A DNA stretch of 51,757 nucleotides from Chara braunii. Its lineage: Eukaryota > Streptophyta > Charophyceae > Charales > Characeae. How positions within the stretch are numbered: position 1 is the first letter of the stretch; each line of letters opens with the position of its first letter. Where the stretch lies: positions 625,094 through 676,850 of the forward strand of contig BFEA01000696.1 in the NCBI GenBank assembly GCA_003427395.1, in the 5' to 3' direction. Under the pieces are notes generated by a model. It made no database searches and was not told the origin of the DNA. It saw only the letters and a program-made list of their open reading frames with translations. This document shows, piece by piece, positions 10,063 through 19,680 of the stretch. The position numbers and the translations under genes are program-made.

Positions 10063-11013
10063 ACCCGGTATTAAACCGGGTGAGCAATCCGTGCAACGGG
10101 TGAACCATTTGAATCTCTAGATTTTCGAATGGCGCAGAGGGCTTGTAAGTACCTTGGTGTGACAGGTGGTGTGTAGTGTGACAGGTGGTGTGTACAAGGA
10201 AGGCCCGAGAACATATTCGCTGCGGCATGCTGATTTGCGATCACTTTTTTTTTTTGAGGTAAGTACGTTCGTTGTCACTTTTGAGTATCAAATGGGCAAA
10301 ACACGCGTCAGCAAAGAAAACCGCGCCGATTTCGATAAGGTGATGGAAGCGCCGACGGCCGTGGTGTCAGACCGGGTGTCATATTTATTTACAGGGGTCA
10401 GCGCCGTGGTGTCAGAGGAAAAAAAAAATAAAAAAAAATCCCAATGAGATACTTGGACCGAAATCGCTCATTTCAAGTTGGCGCATGGTTTCTTTGCTGG
10501 CGCGAGTTTTTTTCGCCTTTAGGGTTTCAAAACATGCCACGGCCACCATTTTTTTTATTTTTTTTTTTAAACCACCACTACCTTCCCCAGTGTTGGGAAA
10601 ATACGAGATGGTGAGCGCAGTGAAAATCAGGGTCGGCAAAAACAGGCTCGGAGGTACTTGTGGTTTAATGAAAACACTGCTCCAGTCTATTCATGGGAGC
10701 AACACGTGCTGGGAACCGGGGCCCAGCGTCCCTTATGAGAATAGGCAGAACGATATAAGGCATTAGTGCCATTACCCGGCTTCGGCCTGATCTGCGATTA
10801 CTAGCGATTCCAACTTCATCCTTCCTTTTGTTCGAATTTCCTTTGCACCAATTTGGAAATCCAGGCTCCCACGAAGGTGGCACTGGGGGAAAAATTAGCG
10901 TGCACAATTTTCTCATTGTCTCGGAAAAATCCTCCCATAGCTCAACCTGCATAAGGAGCAAGAAATTGAAGAGGTGCAGCATCTGATGCAGTGGCTAGCG
11001 GCTCGACTGACTC
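10063..11013. other. Intergenic, AT-rich, contains an organelle rRNA scrap
   Basis: No gene is recognised. Poly(A)/poly(T) tracts occur at 10240, 10420 and 10547-10568. A 33-base match to small-subunit rRNA lies at 10787-10819. Confidence 0.4.
10787..10819 (-). other. Short SSU rRNA fragment, probably organellar
   Basis: On the minus strand the 33 bases read atgaagttggaatcgctag followed by taatcgcagatcag. This is a universally conserved stretch near the 3' end of bacterial-type 16S rRNA. The form with gaagttggaatcgctagtaa and cagatcag is closer to mitochondrial rrn18 than to plastid 16S as I recall them. Flanks are not rRNA, so this is a scrap, probably nuclear mitochondrial DNA. Confidence 0.55.
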
Positions 11014-11125
11014 CTACCATCTTCACCCGAATAGAACACACGGTCATTATCGCTGTATCCTAGACTGAGAGTTGCTCCAAATACAGATATAGTGAGCGGG
11101 CATTCTATTCGTGTGAAGATGGTAG
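11014..11125. mobile_element. Tiny MITE, CTACCGTCTTC family, copy 1
   Basis: The 112-bp inverted repeat has left end ctaccatcttcacccgaata and right end attcgtgtgaagatggtag. Copies of the same family lie at 50471-50583 and 51184-51300, and relatives with the same termini at 42542-42652 and 46362-46472. Confidence 0.75.
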
Positions 11126-11204
11126 TCGTAGATGAAGATTGAATCTAGCATATGAAGATGGAAAGCGTAGTCGTAGATAAAGATTGAATCGAGAAATAGT
11201 CCCG

Positions 11205-11237
<33 letters not shown>

Positions 11238-11567
11238 AAGAGTCGTGAAGAAACCTTGTGCAATTTAATATTAGGCATGCAAAAAGGCCATAGCCAGGTT
11301 GTCTGGCAGCCTTGCGAAAAACCTGGCGTGAGCATGCTCACGCACGCCATGAGAAGAGTTCCTCATATGTAAGTTCTTTTGTGATGGAAAGGACCAGTCC
11401 TTGTTGGAGTGTTCGAAAAATGTGGACGTTCAACGTCGTCCTTTTCGTTTGTTTTTTGGGCAGTGGCTTCTGGGCCGGTGCTGGTCAAGCAGTGCAGAAA
11501 GCCGAGCCAAAGGTGGATGAGAGACAGATTGGCAAAAGTGCATAACTTTTCCGAGTCCATTTGGGGA

Positions 11568-14066
11568 ATGGATGCCAATCCAGGCATTGGCGGAGATCCC
11601 TACCGCCGTGGATGTCAGATTGATGGTGATACCGGTGGCAGAGATTGGAACGTGTCCAATCATGGGGCGCTGACGTGGTCAAAGAGAAAGAAGAGTGGGG
11701 AGGGCGGCGGCGACGTGTTCGAGGTGGATGGGTGGGACGTTACAGGAACGGATACGGGTGAGAAGGTGGAGGAGAAGGAGGACTTTTGTGGAATTGCGCA
11801 GGAGCAGGGAGGTGGAGCAAGCACGGAGGAGGAAGAGACGGAGAGTGAAGCGGTGATGACCGTTGATGATGCGATTAATGCGATTGGATTTGGGCGGTTC
11901 CAAATGGCGTTGTTTGTATTTGCTGGGCTGGCATGGATGGGAGAGGCGACGGAAGCTACTATCATGTCTTTCGTTGGGCCAGCTGCTCAGAGTGAATGGG
12001 GCCTTGCTGCCGGGGAGCAAGGTCTTCTAGCTACTGCTGTCTTCGCTGGCATGATGATTGGATCCTATACCTGGGGGACTGTTGCCGATGTGCTAGGGAG
12101 AAAGCGGACATTGATAGGGTCAGCATCCCTCCTCCTCTTTGCTGCTGTCGTGTCCGCTTTGTCACCCTCATACTGGTTTCTTGCAGGGAGTAGGGCCCTT
12201 GTAGGGGTAGGTCTAGCCGGTGGACCGGTCCTTTTCGCTCTTTTCATGGAGTTCCTACCGACTGTAGATCGAGGGTTTTGGCTTGTCGCTGTGGCGGGAT
12301 TCTGGACGGTTGGGTCGGTGTTAGTAGCCCTGCTGGCGTGGGCGGTAATGCCATCCTTAGGATGGAGATGGCTGCTCGCCTTCTCGGCCATTCCGACGGG
12401 CATGGTGTTAGGTCTCTCTCCTTTTGTTCCCGAGTCCCCAAGGTTCTTGATCGGCAGGCCCGAGGGCTCTTCGCGGGCTTTGCAGATACTGACGCGTATA
12501 GCTCGGGTCAATGGCAAGGAGCTCCCAAATGGGTTGTCCTTGGTCCCTTCGAAAAACGCACCCCTCCAACAGAGTCACCAAAGCGAACCCTACGGGGAGG
12601 GGGGGAAGGCCGGGGAGGGCGGGGAGGGCGGGGAGGTCACTGGAGCGTCAACAAACATGGTTCCCAAGGTTGTCAGAAGCAAGCAGAAATTGCCAGGGAC
12701 TGTCACTGACAGCTGCGAGCTTCGCAGATCGGGCAGCGGCACCAGCTGTACTCAGATTTCCAGCGAAACCAACGAAGGGTACTGTACTCCTGGCGTTGAA
12801 GATATGATAGAGCAGGGGAGAGCTCAGCCTGTGTTGAACGCCCTCAGTCCTTTGCAGGCAACAGGGCATCGACCGGAAAGGGGAGTGGGGACGAGAGTGA
12901 GGGAGCCGGATGCCACTGGCAAGGCACCAGCGGACTCCACATATATTATGTCGAAGTCGTTTTCGGGGCAGACGGACACCTCCTCGACAGAGTTTGCGAC
13001 GCACCCGAGAGCTACACCATACTACGATCAGGTAATGGCACCAGCATTGAAGGAAGAGGAAGAGCCATTCGATGACAAATTGGGCTTGGAGGAACAATTA
13101 CTGCTGCAGCTGGATTCCAATGGAGGAGGAGATGGAAATGAGAGGGGGGTTGCCCAGGGCGCGAACAAGTGGACATCAACGGTCGCCGTACTATTCTCGT
13201 CAGGTGTTCGGCGGACAACACTCATACTGTGGCCCATTTTCTTCGCTAACGCATTCACCTACTACGGTCTAATTTTGATCACTTCCCAGTTGGCTGGGAT
13301 TGGAGCACCAGCAGCAGATGCAGTGCACTGCAATGAGCCCGCAAAGCATCAATGGGCTGCGGGAAACCTTGACTTTCACTCCAGCATCCAGATTGCACCC
13401 CACCAAGGGCTAGGGGCCGTTCCTAATGGTGCCGGGATGCAACCATTGTCGGGGATTTATGGATTTGCAGAGTCTGCGACTGCTGCACCTGCTCTTCATG
13501 GTGTTGACGCCAACAGTCGAGGCGAGCGGGGAAAAGAGTTGATCCGCTGTGCGGCATCCATCCAACGGTCCTCGTTATCGGACGAGCCATCGGGGAACGG
13601 TGGTGATCAGGGATACCGTGATGTAGTCATTAGCAGCCTGGGAGAGCTTCCAGGGCTTCTGATTGCTGCTGTTGCTGTCCGCACTGTGGGAAGAAAGCAG
13701 GTAATGATGTCCATGTTTGCAGCTTCCACCTTCTCTCTTCTACCCTTGATTGGGACATCCGGCTCGCTGAGACCCAGCTTGGTGGCCCTTTACCTGTTCT
13801 TCGCCCGTGGTGCCATCATGGGTTGCTTCACAGTCGCTTACCTCTATGCCCCGGAGGTTTACCCGAGCAGGGCTCGAACGACTGGCCTCAGCATCGCTAA
13901 TGGCTTTGCGCGAATAGGCGGTCTGGTTTGCCCGTTTGTTGCTGTTGAGCTTGTCCGGACTTGTCATTTGCAGCTTGCCCTCATTCTCCTTGCTGCGGTC
14001 CCTGGTCTTGCCGCAATCGGCGTCTACTTTCTGCCATTGGAGACGAAGGGACGAGCCATAAATTGA
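11568..14066 (+). CDS. MFS transporter, organic cation transporter 7 / NiaP type
   Basis: This single-exon gene encodes a major facilitator transporter of the SVOP/NiaP group, to which plant OCT7 belongs. These move nicotinate or other organic ions across membranes. An open frame starts at 11409 (885 residues), but the ATG at 11568, reading MDANPGIGG, is preferred because the preceding 53 residues look non-coding. In 885-residue numbering the core begins MTVDDAINAIGFGRFQ (150-165). The MFS loop motif DVLGRKRT lies at 227-234 and PESPRFLIGR at 341-350. A very long hydrophilic loop covers about 370-598, against a much shorter loop in relatives. The second half runs YRDVVISSLGELPGLL (736-751), VGRKQ (760-764), YLYAPEVYPSRARTTG (811-826) and GRAIN at the end. 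Another low-complexity stretch covers 632-735. No intron is evident. Substrate is inferred from family only. Confidence 0.88.
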   Translation: MDANPGIGGDPYRRGCQIDGDTGGRDWNVSNHGALTWSKRKKSGEGGGDVFEVDGWDVTGTDTGEKVEEKEDFCGIAQEQGGGASTEEEETESEAVMTVDDAINAIGFGRFQMALFVFAGLAWMGEATEATIMSFVGPAAQSEWGLAAGEQGLLATAVFAGMMIGSYTWGTVADVLGRKRTLIGSASLLLFAAVVSALSPSYWFLAGSRALVGVGLAGGPVLFALFMEFLPTVDRGFWLVAVAGFWTVGSVLVALLAWAVMPSLGWRWLLAFSAIPTGMVLGLSPFVPESPRFLIGRPEGSSRALQILTRIARVNGKELPNGLSLVPSKNAPLQQSHQSEPYGEGGKAGEGGEGGEVTGASTNMVPKVVRSKQKLPGTVTDSCELRRSGSGTSCTQISSETNEGYCTPGVEDMIEQGRAQPVLNALSPLQATGHRPERGVGTRVREPDATGKAPADSTYIMSKSFSGQTDTSSTEFATHPRATPYYDQVMAPALKEEEEPFDDKLGLEEQLLLQLDSNGGGDGNERGVAQGANKWTSTVAVLFSSGVRRTTLILWPIFFANAFTYYGLILITSQLAGIGAPAADAVHCNEPAKHQWAAGNLDFHSSIQIAPHQGLGAVPNGAGMQPLSGIYGFAESATAAPALHGVDANSRGERGKELIRCAASIQRSSLSDEPSGNGGDQGYRDVVISSLGELPGLLIAAVAVRTVGRKQVMMSMFAASTFSLLPLIGTSGSLRPSLVALYLFFARGAIMGCFTVAYLYAPEVYPSRARTTGLSIANGFARIGGLVCPFVAVELVRTCHLQLALILLAAVPGLAAIGVYFLPLETKGRAIN

Positions 14067-15330
14067 CTAAGTATGATCAGAGTGATGATGCTGACCATGC
14101 ATGACGAGGGGGAAACTCGAGGAGGAGGACGGATGCAACTGCCCGTTGCCACTGTAATTGCAGTTCAACTTACTGTGGGGATTGCAGGTTTTTTCACCCT
14201 TTCCGTTTTGGGCTTGTTTGGATTTAGGGTTTCCTGACTTTTACCTTCCTTTCTTCCATGAAAGAAAGAGGAGAGACAGGAGACAGAGCCACTTTGAGAT
14301 GTACCTTTAATTTTCTTGTGTTTGTACTATGTAGTGCCATGTGCAAGATTGTACGCACACTGTTTGTGGAATGAATTTTTTCCCCAGTCATTAAACCACT
14401 AGGTCCTTTGGCGTCCGGTTTCGACAAGTCCTGCCCAGTACCCGAACTTTCAGGAGGCCGAGACCGACGTTGATCAATCTGATCGACGGCCGTCATTTCG
14501 TTTCGGCCTCCTGAAAGGTCGGAGGCTGAGTGTTTTCGAACCGACAAAGGCAAGTGTGCAATGATGTGGATTGGCGTTTATTGGTTTTGTTTAAATTTGT
14601 TATTCGCGGGAGGTCTGGTGTGAGTACGTGCTCTTTGCAAGTGTGACTTGAAAGTGGAATGCATTTGGTCAAAGTGCCTGTCCAGATACATGTAGAATGC
14701 TCTGTAGCTGAAAGTTCCGCTTCTGCTTATTGGTGCACGGCTATTTGCAGACTGCTGTTCGGTATCTGTACGTGCTTTTTAAGTGATTTTTGATTAGTGA
14801 AGGGATCTTGATCGTTGCCGCCGATCGGTTTGCTGTCATGTCATGCGTCCGAGAGGTGGTGGTGATGCTGCTTATATTGCTTGTTGCTGTTTGTCACCGT
14901 TGCGTGTTCCGTTGAGTTTGGGCTGAGATGAATGTTTCTCATGCTCCTCTGCTTTGGGGCTGACGAGCATATTGATCGATTTTCTTTTTTTTGGGGTCGC
15001 TATCGGGTTCTGTTTGTCGCCAGACTTTACCAGAACAACTTTTGGCACACCTTCTATTTTTCATTGTCATCACGCTTTATCTGACTGATGTTACGCCTCC
15101 ATGGCGACTATCGGTCGCTGTGCTGTTAACCGTCGCACAACCTGGTGGATTGCAACTGCTCGCCTTCATTCATGCTTGAGGCAGTGTTTACGGGTGGTCG
15201 GTGTTTACGAGGGGTAGGGGGGGTATTGGCTTGTTGGTGGGGAAGTGGTGGCTTTGTTCGTGCTGGGAAGATTGGAGGCAGGGAGTGACTTTGTTGTTGT
15301 CTGTTTACTTTCAGAGGGACTGGTAATCCC
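14067..15330. other. 3' region of the transporter gene and intergenic DNA
   Basis: This stretch should hold the 3' UTR and polyadenylation region of the transporter. It includes the hairpin element at 14405-14550 and a decayed repeat at 14650-14700 that resembles 1801-1850 (gcatttggtcaaa ... acatgtagaatgct). No further gene is recognised. Confidence 0.4.
14405..14550. mobile_element. Hairpin MITE-like inverted repeat, 146 bp
   Basis: The left end cctttggcgtccggtttcga and the inverse of the right end (cctttgtcggttcgaaaaca) pair, as do the inner parts ctttcaggaggccgagac and gtttcggcctcctgaaag. A target duplication is not clear. No other copy was noticed in this window. Confidence 0.55.
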
Positions 15331-15471
15331 CTTATGCTGATGCTATTCTGGTGCTGTAGGATGTTGGCTGGAGCGCTCAGCACTTGTGTCGAAGGGCAGT
15401 TCTCTCTTGTCATTTTTGGGCGGCCGGGAGCTGCTTTTTTCCTCCTTCAACCTGACTATTGTCTTCCTTTT

Positions 15472-15657
15472 GAACCCGGATTGTTGGCTAAAGCCAATAG
15501 AGGTATTCTTTATGTTGATGAAGTAAACCTATTAGATGATCACTTAGTTGATGTTTTATTGGATGCAGCTGCTTCTGGTTGGAACACTGTAGAGAGAGAA
15601 GGAATATCAATATCTCATCCTTCGCGTTTTATTCTAATTGGATCTGGAAATCCTGAA
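15472..15657 (+). pseudogene. chlI: Fragment of magnesium chelatase subunit I (plastid chlI)
   Basis: Sixty-two codons read [62 protein letters not shown]: the Walker B region of the AAA+ ChlI subunit that drives magnesium insertion into protoporphyrin. The codons are strongly AT-rich at third positions (gta, tta, gat, aat), unlike the GC-rich coding around it. That fits a plastid origin, since chlI is plastid-encoded in many green algae. Homology stops abruptly at both ends (before GAACCCGGA and after CCTGAA), so this is a nuclear insert of plastid DNA and not a working gene. Confidence 0.8.
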
Positions 15658-16555
15658 GTTGTCTTCTGTGTTTGTTTCGTCGATGATTTGCTTGTGAAAT
15701 CATTGTGTACAATGCGGCATCACCTTATTAGATCATCGCGGCGCCATCTTTGAGTGGCATGCTTTCACATAGGCACTGGGCACTATATTTGATTGGTTGT
15801 CGCTTTAGATGGCCACCAAGTTTGTTAGGTTTGATTCACTTTTCTTTTTCGAGAAATTGTGGCAAATGATTGTACAGTCTGTACAGAGAGTTTTTTTTTT
15901 TTTTTTTTTTTTAACAACAACCCGGGCTGATGCGAGGGCCCCTGGTAGGAGATACTGGCTCTACAATGTTGAATGAAGGATGGTTAGTCTTCTTGACCAT
16001 TCTTCACCATTATTTGTGAGAGAGGGGTCTGCAGTGGAAGGTTGAGGAAGTTATGGGAGTATCGCTCTGTGAAGGCCTCACCGTGGAGGGGCAGTGAGCG
16101 ACCTTGTAGGAGGGATCGAACAGGATTGGAAATGGCCGACCGTGAATCGCAGGTGTTGAGTTCGGCTATGGGGTCGGCCGTTAGGCACGGCGGTGCGGAT
16201 GGCAGAGTTGCCTGCTTTGTTGTGAGGGATGCTGGGCCCGGTTCCAGTCCTGATTATAATGGAGCCTTGGGCACTGGGCCCTAATTGAAAAAAAAAGAAA
16301 AAAAAAAGAGACAGGGCCGCTTGCTCTCACAGTAACTGCATTGTGTTTTTTTTTTTGGACTCTGGGACTTTCTTTTTTTTTTTCCCTTGTTTTCCTTTTT
16401 TGCGCCTCGCTACTTTTCATTGTGCCTTTTGTATACAATGTGACTTCAAGGATTGTGTTTTTACTTCACTCACTCAGATGCGTGCTTTCCTCTTGGAGTG
16501 TTGTGGTGATACAGTGCATGGTCTTATACTGTGCAGAAGATTAACTATTTGTGTC

Positions 16556-16556
<1 letters not shown>
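15658..16556. other. No gene recognised; homopolymer-rich
   Basis: A poly(T) tract at 15892-15913 and mixed A- and T-rich runs at 16285-16390 break the region. Frame 16042-16284 (80 codons, +) is open but I recognise nothing in it. Confidence 0.3.
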
Positions 16557-16602
<46 letters not shown>

Positions 16603-16752
16603 NGGGCTCGGGTATGTAGTCGAACACCCCTGCACGATTAAACTTAGAAAAAAGGGAACCCCCCCCCTTCCCCCCCAACAATTCCCCGTGTGTGTGTGTG
16701 TGCATGCGTGTGTGTGGGGACAACACACACACACACACACAAACACATACAC

Positions 16753-16826
<74 letters not shown>

Positions 16827-16866
16827 GCACAGTCATGCTTTTTTTTGAGTGTATAGTGAATATGAC

Positions 16867-16905
<39 letters not shown>
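16557..16905. repeat. (AC)n microsatellite block with an N
   Basis: (AC)n arrays occur at 16559-16602, 16725-16824 and 16869-16903, with one undetermined base at 16603 at the end of the first. Between the second and third arrays lies a 40-bp piece (cacagtcatgctttttt ... gaatatgaca) that recurs at 18562-18600 beside another (AC)n array. Confidence 0.9.
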
Positions 16906-16906
<1 letters not shown>

Positions 16907-16978
16907 TACAAACAATCAGTTTTCTGCATGCCTTCTTATCTGGTTTCCTTATGTATATCTTTCTCTTTTGATGTACAG

Positions 16979-17190
16979 CCTTCTAAGTACTTTCAAGTTT
17001 GTCTTATTGAGCACCCTCAGATGGTGCCAAACAGTCAGTCATTCCCTCTTTGGAGTGCCCACAGCACTATTAGGGGGGCTTTTCTTCGTGATGTCTCTGT
17101 TCCATGGATGATGACAGACGTTCCTCGGACTGGCTCACTCCCTGGCTCAGTGGGTGGTGGGAACCAACAGTCTGCGGGTCCAATGGTGAT
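16979..17190 (+). CDS. Candidate internal exon of an unrecognised host gene
   Basis: The pyrimidine-rich acceptor ttctcttttgatgtacag precedes 16979 and a good donor, gtgagt, begins at 17191. The 212-nt stretch between is open in a frame whose composition looks like protein: PSKYFQVCLIEHPQMVP, FPLWSAHSTIRGAFLRD, VSVPWMMTDVPRTGSLPG. I do not recognise the family. Neighbouring exons were not located with confidence. They may lie in this repeat-rich region if its introns are long. Evidence is limited to splice-like borders and coding feel. Confidence 0.35.
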
Positions 17191-17707
17191 GTGAGTAGGT
17201 GATGTGCCGCTTTACTCCGTGTTGGATGTATGGACTGCCTTGTCTGCGCCCCGCCGCTGCCTTGCTGCACGTCCTGCTTGCTTCGCATGCGGTTCTTCAT
17301 AAGCTGTTGTGTTCTCTCGTCCTGCTTGCTTTGCATGTGGTTCTTTGTAAGCTGTTGTGTTCTCTATGTGGTGTGGATGTGGTATTGGTGTTGCCTTGTG
17401 CTTCGCTGCGGCCTTGCTCCTCGTCCGCGTGCCGTTCCTTCCGTGTCATTTGTTTGTCTGTCGTACCGTTTAGCTGCCTTGCTTGTGTTGCCTTGTGCTT
17501 CACTGCACGGTCGCTGTGCTGATCATCCGCTTGCCATGTCGTTCCTTGCAGTCGTCTTTGGTGTCCAGCAGTCGTGATGCCTCTTCAGCATTGCCTGGTG
17601 CTTCGGTGGGTTGCTGCCCGCTGCTGTGTTCTGGTTGGGGACAGTCTGCCTTCTTCAACAAGGGTCAAAGAGTTCATTTACCCAAACCATCAAATACGGA
17701 GATTCCG

Positions 17708-17765
17708 CAGATTGTCGAGGGTTCAGCCTCCTGATGAAGCGGTGAAAGACTGACGAAAAAGTCTG
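17708..17765 (+). ncRNA. Hammerhead ribozyme-like motif H1 (type III)
   Basis: The order of parts is that of a type III hammerhead. Stem III 5' strand is 17708-17715, the cleavage triplet GTC ends at 17716, and stem I is GAGG (17717-17720) with CCTC (17727-17730). The conserved core CTGATGA is at 17731-17737, stem II at 17738-17754, core GAAA at 17755-17758 and stem III 3' strand at 17759-17765. Both core boxes are perfect. Stem II has two mismatches at its core end, and stem III has one mismatch and one wobble, so self-cleavage is doubtful. It pairs with H2 downstream. Confidence 0.75.
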
Positions 17766-18408
17766 TCATCATCAGTTTCTGTTTTTTTTTAACTTTTTGT
17801 TTCTGGACTTGGTACGTGCACTTTGTGCCTCTTCCCTTGCCGCTCTATTATGCTTGTCTGCCCACCCCCCTCCCCCATGTCCTCCACCCTATGTCACGTG
17901 CAACCGCATGTAGTCCAATGCCTTCTTGCCTCGTCATTGTTCGTCTCAATATGTTTTGTCTTAGTGGCCTTTGCATGACATTCCATGGGCATGACGGGAG
18001 CAAGCATTGACAAATGCTTTAGGCGATGTGTCATCCCTCCTCTGTTGGTTACTACACCAACGTCGATGGCTATGCCATCACCGCTCTCTTTTCTTCTTCT
18101 CTCCTCGAGGAGTCCTCCTCCTCCTCCTCATCTGCTGTGGACAGGGGTTGCTGCGTTGGTTACTATGCCAACAACGGTGGCTACACCATCAATGTTCCCC
18201 CTTCTCCCTCTCTCTTTCCTTCTTCACTATCTATCCCACCTACTCTTTTTCGAGGTGCCCGCTATATTCCTTAGGTCTTGTCTGCAGGGATTGTTGGTTT
18301 GGGGAGTGAGTCAATCCTACGGATGGGGGGTGCAGAGCAAACAGTATGTGAGTGGATCTATGTGGAGGTTCCCGTGTTTCGAGTTGATATGTTATGCTTA
18401 CATTTTGT

Positions 18409-18432
18409 ACACACACACACACACACACACAC
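18409..18432. repeat. (AC)n microsatellite
   Basis: A short (AC)12 array lies between the two hammerhead motifs. Confidence 0.9.
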
Positions 18433-18502
18433 TTTTCTCAGGGGTATTGCTAACTCTGGGTGATATGGTGAGTCCTTATCTGTCCGTCAAATGCATCCTG
18501 GG

Positions 18503-18559
18503 CAGACTGTCGGGGTTCAACCTCCTTATGAGTCGGTGAAAGTCCGACGAAACAGTCTG
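18503..18559 (+). ncRNA. Hammerhead ribozyme-like motif H2 (type III)
   Basis: Stem III is a perfect 8-bp pairing (CAGACTGT at 18503-18510 with ACAGTCTG at 18552-18559). The cleavage triplet GTC ends at 18511. Stem I is GGGG/CCTC (18512-18524). Stem II is a perfect 5-bp helix GTCGG/CCGAC (18532-18536 with 18544-18548), followed by GAAA at 18549-18552. The first core box reads CTTATGA instead of CTGATGA, so the catalytic G5 is changed and the motif is predicted inactive. Perfect stems and one core change suggest recent loss. Confidence 0.8.
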
Positions 18560-18597
18560 GTACAGTCATGCTTTTTTTGAGTGTATAGCGAATATGA

Positions 18598-18598
18598 C

Positions 18599-18650
<52 letters not shown>
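18598..18650. repeat. (AC)n microsatellite at the left border of the large duplication
   Basis: The array ends exactly where similarity with 40497 begins. The second copy of the duplication is also preceded by (AC)n. Confidence 0.9.
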
Positions 18651-18652
<2 letters not shown>

Positions 18653-18823
18653 ATTCCGCAGGGAAGAAGGCCAGTACAAATGTACATGACTGTAGAAAGT
18701 CCTCGTCGCGGGGAGTGGGTTACATCACATGGGTCGAGCCCCCTTTCCGTGTCAGAAATTGAACAGCATCTGCGGTTAGTGGTTTCCAACACTTATCTAC
18801 ACAAGGCATGACACTCTGCGCCA

Positions 18824-18934
18824 TCAGGCGATAGGTATCCCTAAGCTAACGGCACTAATGCCGGACCAGAAATTGCCAACGTTACGCTCTATTGGGATGA
18901 AGCACAGCTCGTCGATGAACTTCATCAGCGGGAT
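18824..18934 (-). CDS. Candidate small exon, unrecognised
   Basis: On the minus strand an acceptor-like cttgcacaatgcgcag precedes 37 codons ending in TGA: IPLMKFIDELCFIPIER, then NVGNFWSGISAVSLG. I do not recognise it. The second copy of the duplication (about 40669-40780) has amino-acid changes at several of these positions, so it may be unconstrained there. Confidence 0.25.
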   Translation of the reverse strand: MPLMKFIDELCFIPIERNVGNFWSGISAVSLGIPIA

Positions 18935-19205
18935 CTGCGCATTGTGCAAGCATAATAGCATATGCATTCACATACCGATTCACCTATGACATGTCATCTC
19001 ACAAGACATCACAGCCCCCTTATGCTCGATATGGTCTTGAGTGGAAGGATACTACTGAGCAAGATGGGTCATGACTTTTCCTTGGGGCAAGAATGCTGGT
19101 TCGGCCAGACGGCTCACTTTCACAGCGTCACCATTCTGTTTCTCCAGGCAGAAGGGTGCCACCGGAAACGCCAAGTAGAAAAGGGATGTCACACCGAAAA
19201 GCTAA

Positions 19206-19330
19206 GGGTGTACTCACACACCAGCACTAACATAAATGTATCTGACCGCATTTACGGAGGGACGTGTAAGCTTTCATCTGACCGCAATTGCGGACAGAAG
19301 TAAGGGAAAAAGTGCTAGTGTGAGTACTCA
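19206..19330. mobile_element. CTCACAC-type MITE, copy 3
   Basis: The left end GGGTGTACTCACACACCAGC and the inverse right end gtgctagtgtgagtac are present. The outermost right bases have changed (tcatgc). The interior shares gaccgcatttacgg with the copy at 44937-45058. Confidence 0.65.
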
Positions 19331-19680
19331 TGCATTCATGGATGGGATGTAAGTTATATCATGTATCATTGAAATGCTAAGCATCCATGCGCATATGGTG
19401 ATGAACTAAAAATTTACAATTTATTAAAAAAAACAAAATCGAAAGAAAGAAAAAACAATTCCAAAGAACTAAAAGCTAGTAAGACAAAAGCTATTTGAAT
19501 TATGAACTGCGTTTTTTTGTTTTCCTTTTTCAAAGGGAAAAAGCTTTTATCAAGTTTTATGGCTTTGGATGGAGAGTTTCTATGCCCAACTTAAAGATTA
19601 TATTTAAAAAAAAAATTGAAAGGAAAAAAAAAAAAAAACTTAAAAAAAGCCTTTTTTTTACGAAGGGAAAAAAAAAGCTT

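Larger units (their letters stand above)
17708..18559 (+). mobile_element. Candidate retrozyme relic bounded by two hammerhead motifs
   Basis: Two type III hammerhead-like folds in the same orientation have predicted cleavage sites after 17716 and 18511, giving a 795-nt unit. Plant retrozymes are small non-autonomous retroelements with a type III hammerhead in each LTR that releases a circular RNA of comparable size. The interior has no open frame of note and includes two related blocks (18039-18080 and 18154-18195, both with gttggttacta). No primer binding site for initiator tRNA was found, so the retrozyme identity is inferred from ribozyme type, number and spacing only. Confidence 0.5.

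Noticed and set aside
16343-17194. Long frames across (AC)n arrays (His-Thr and Val-Cys repeats)
   Set aside because: They are open only because dinucleotide repeats have no stops. Only the unique 3' part (16979-17190) was kept, as a candidate exon.
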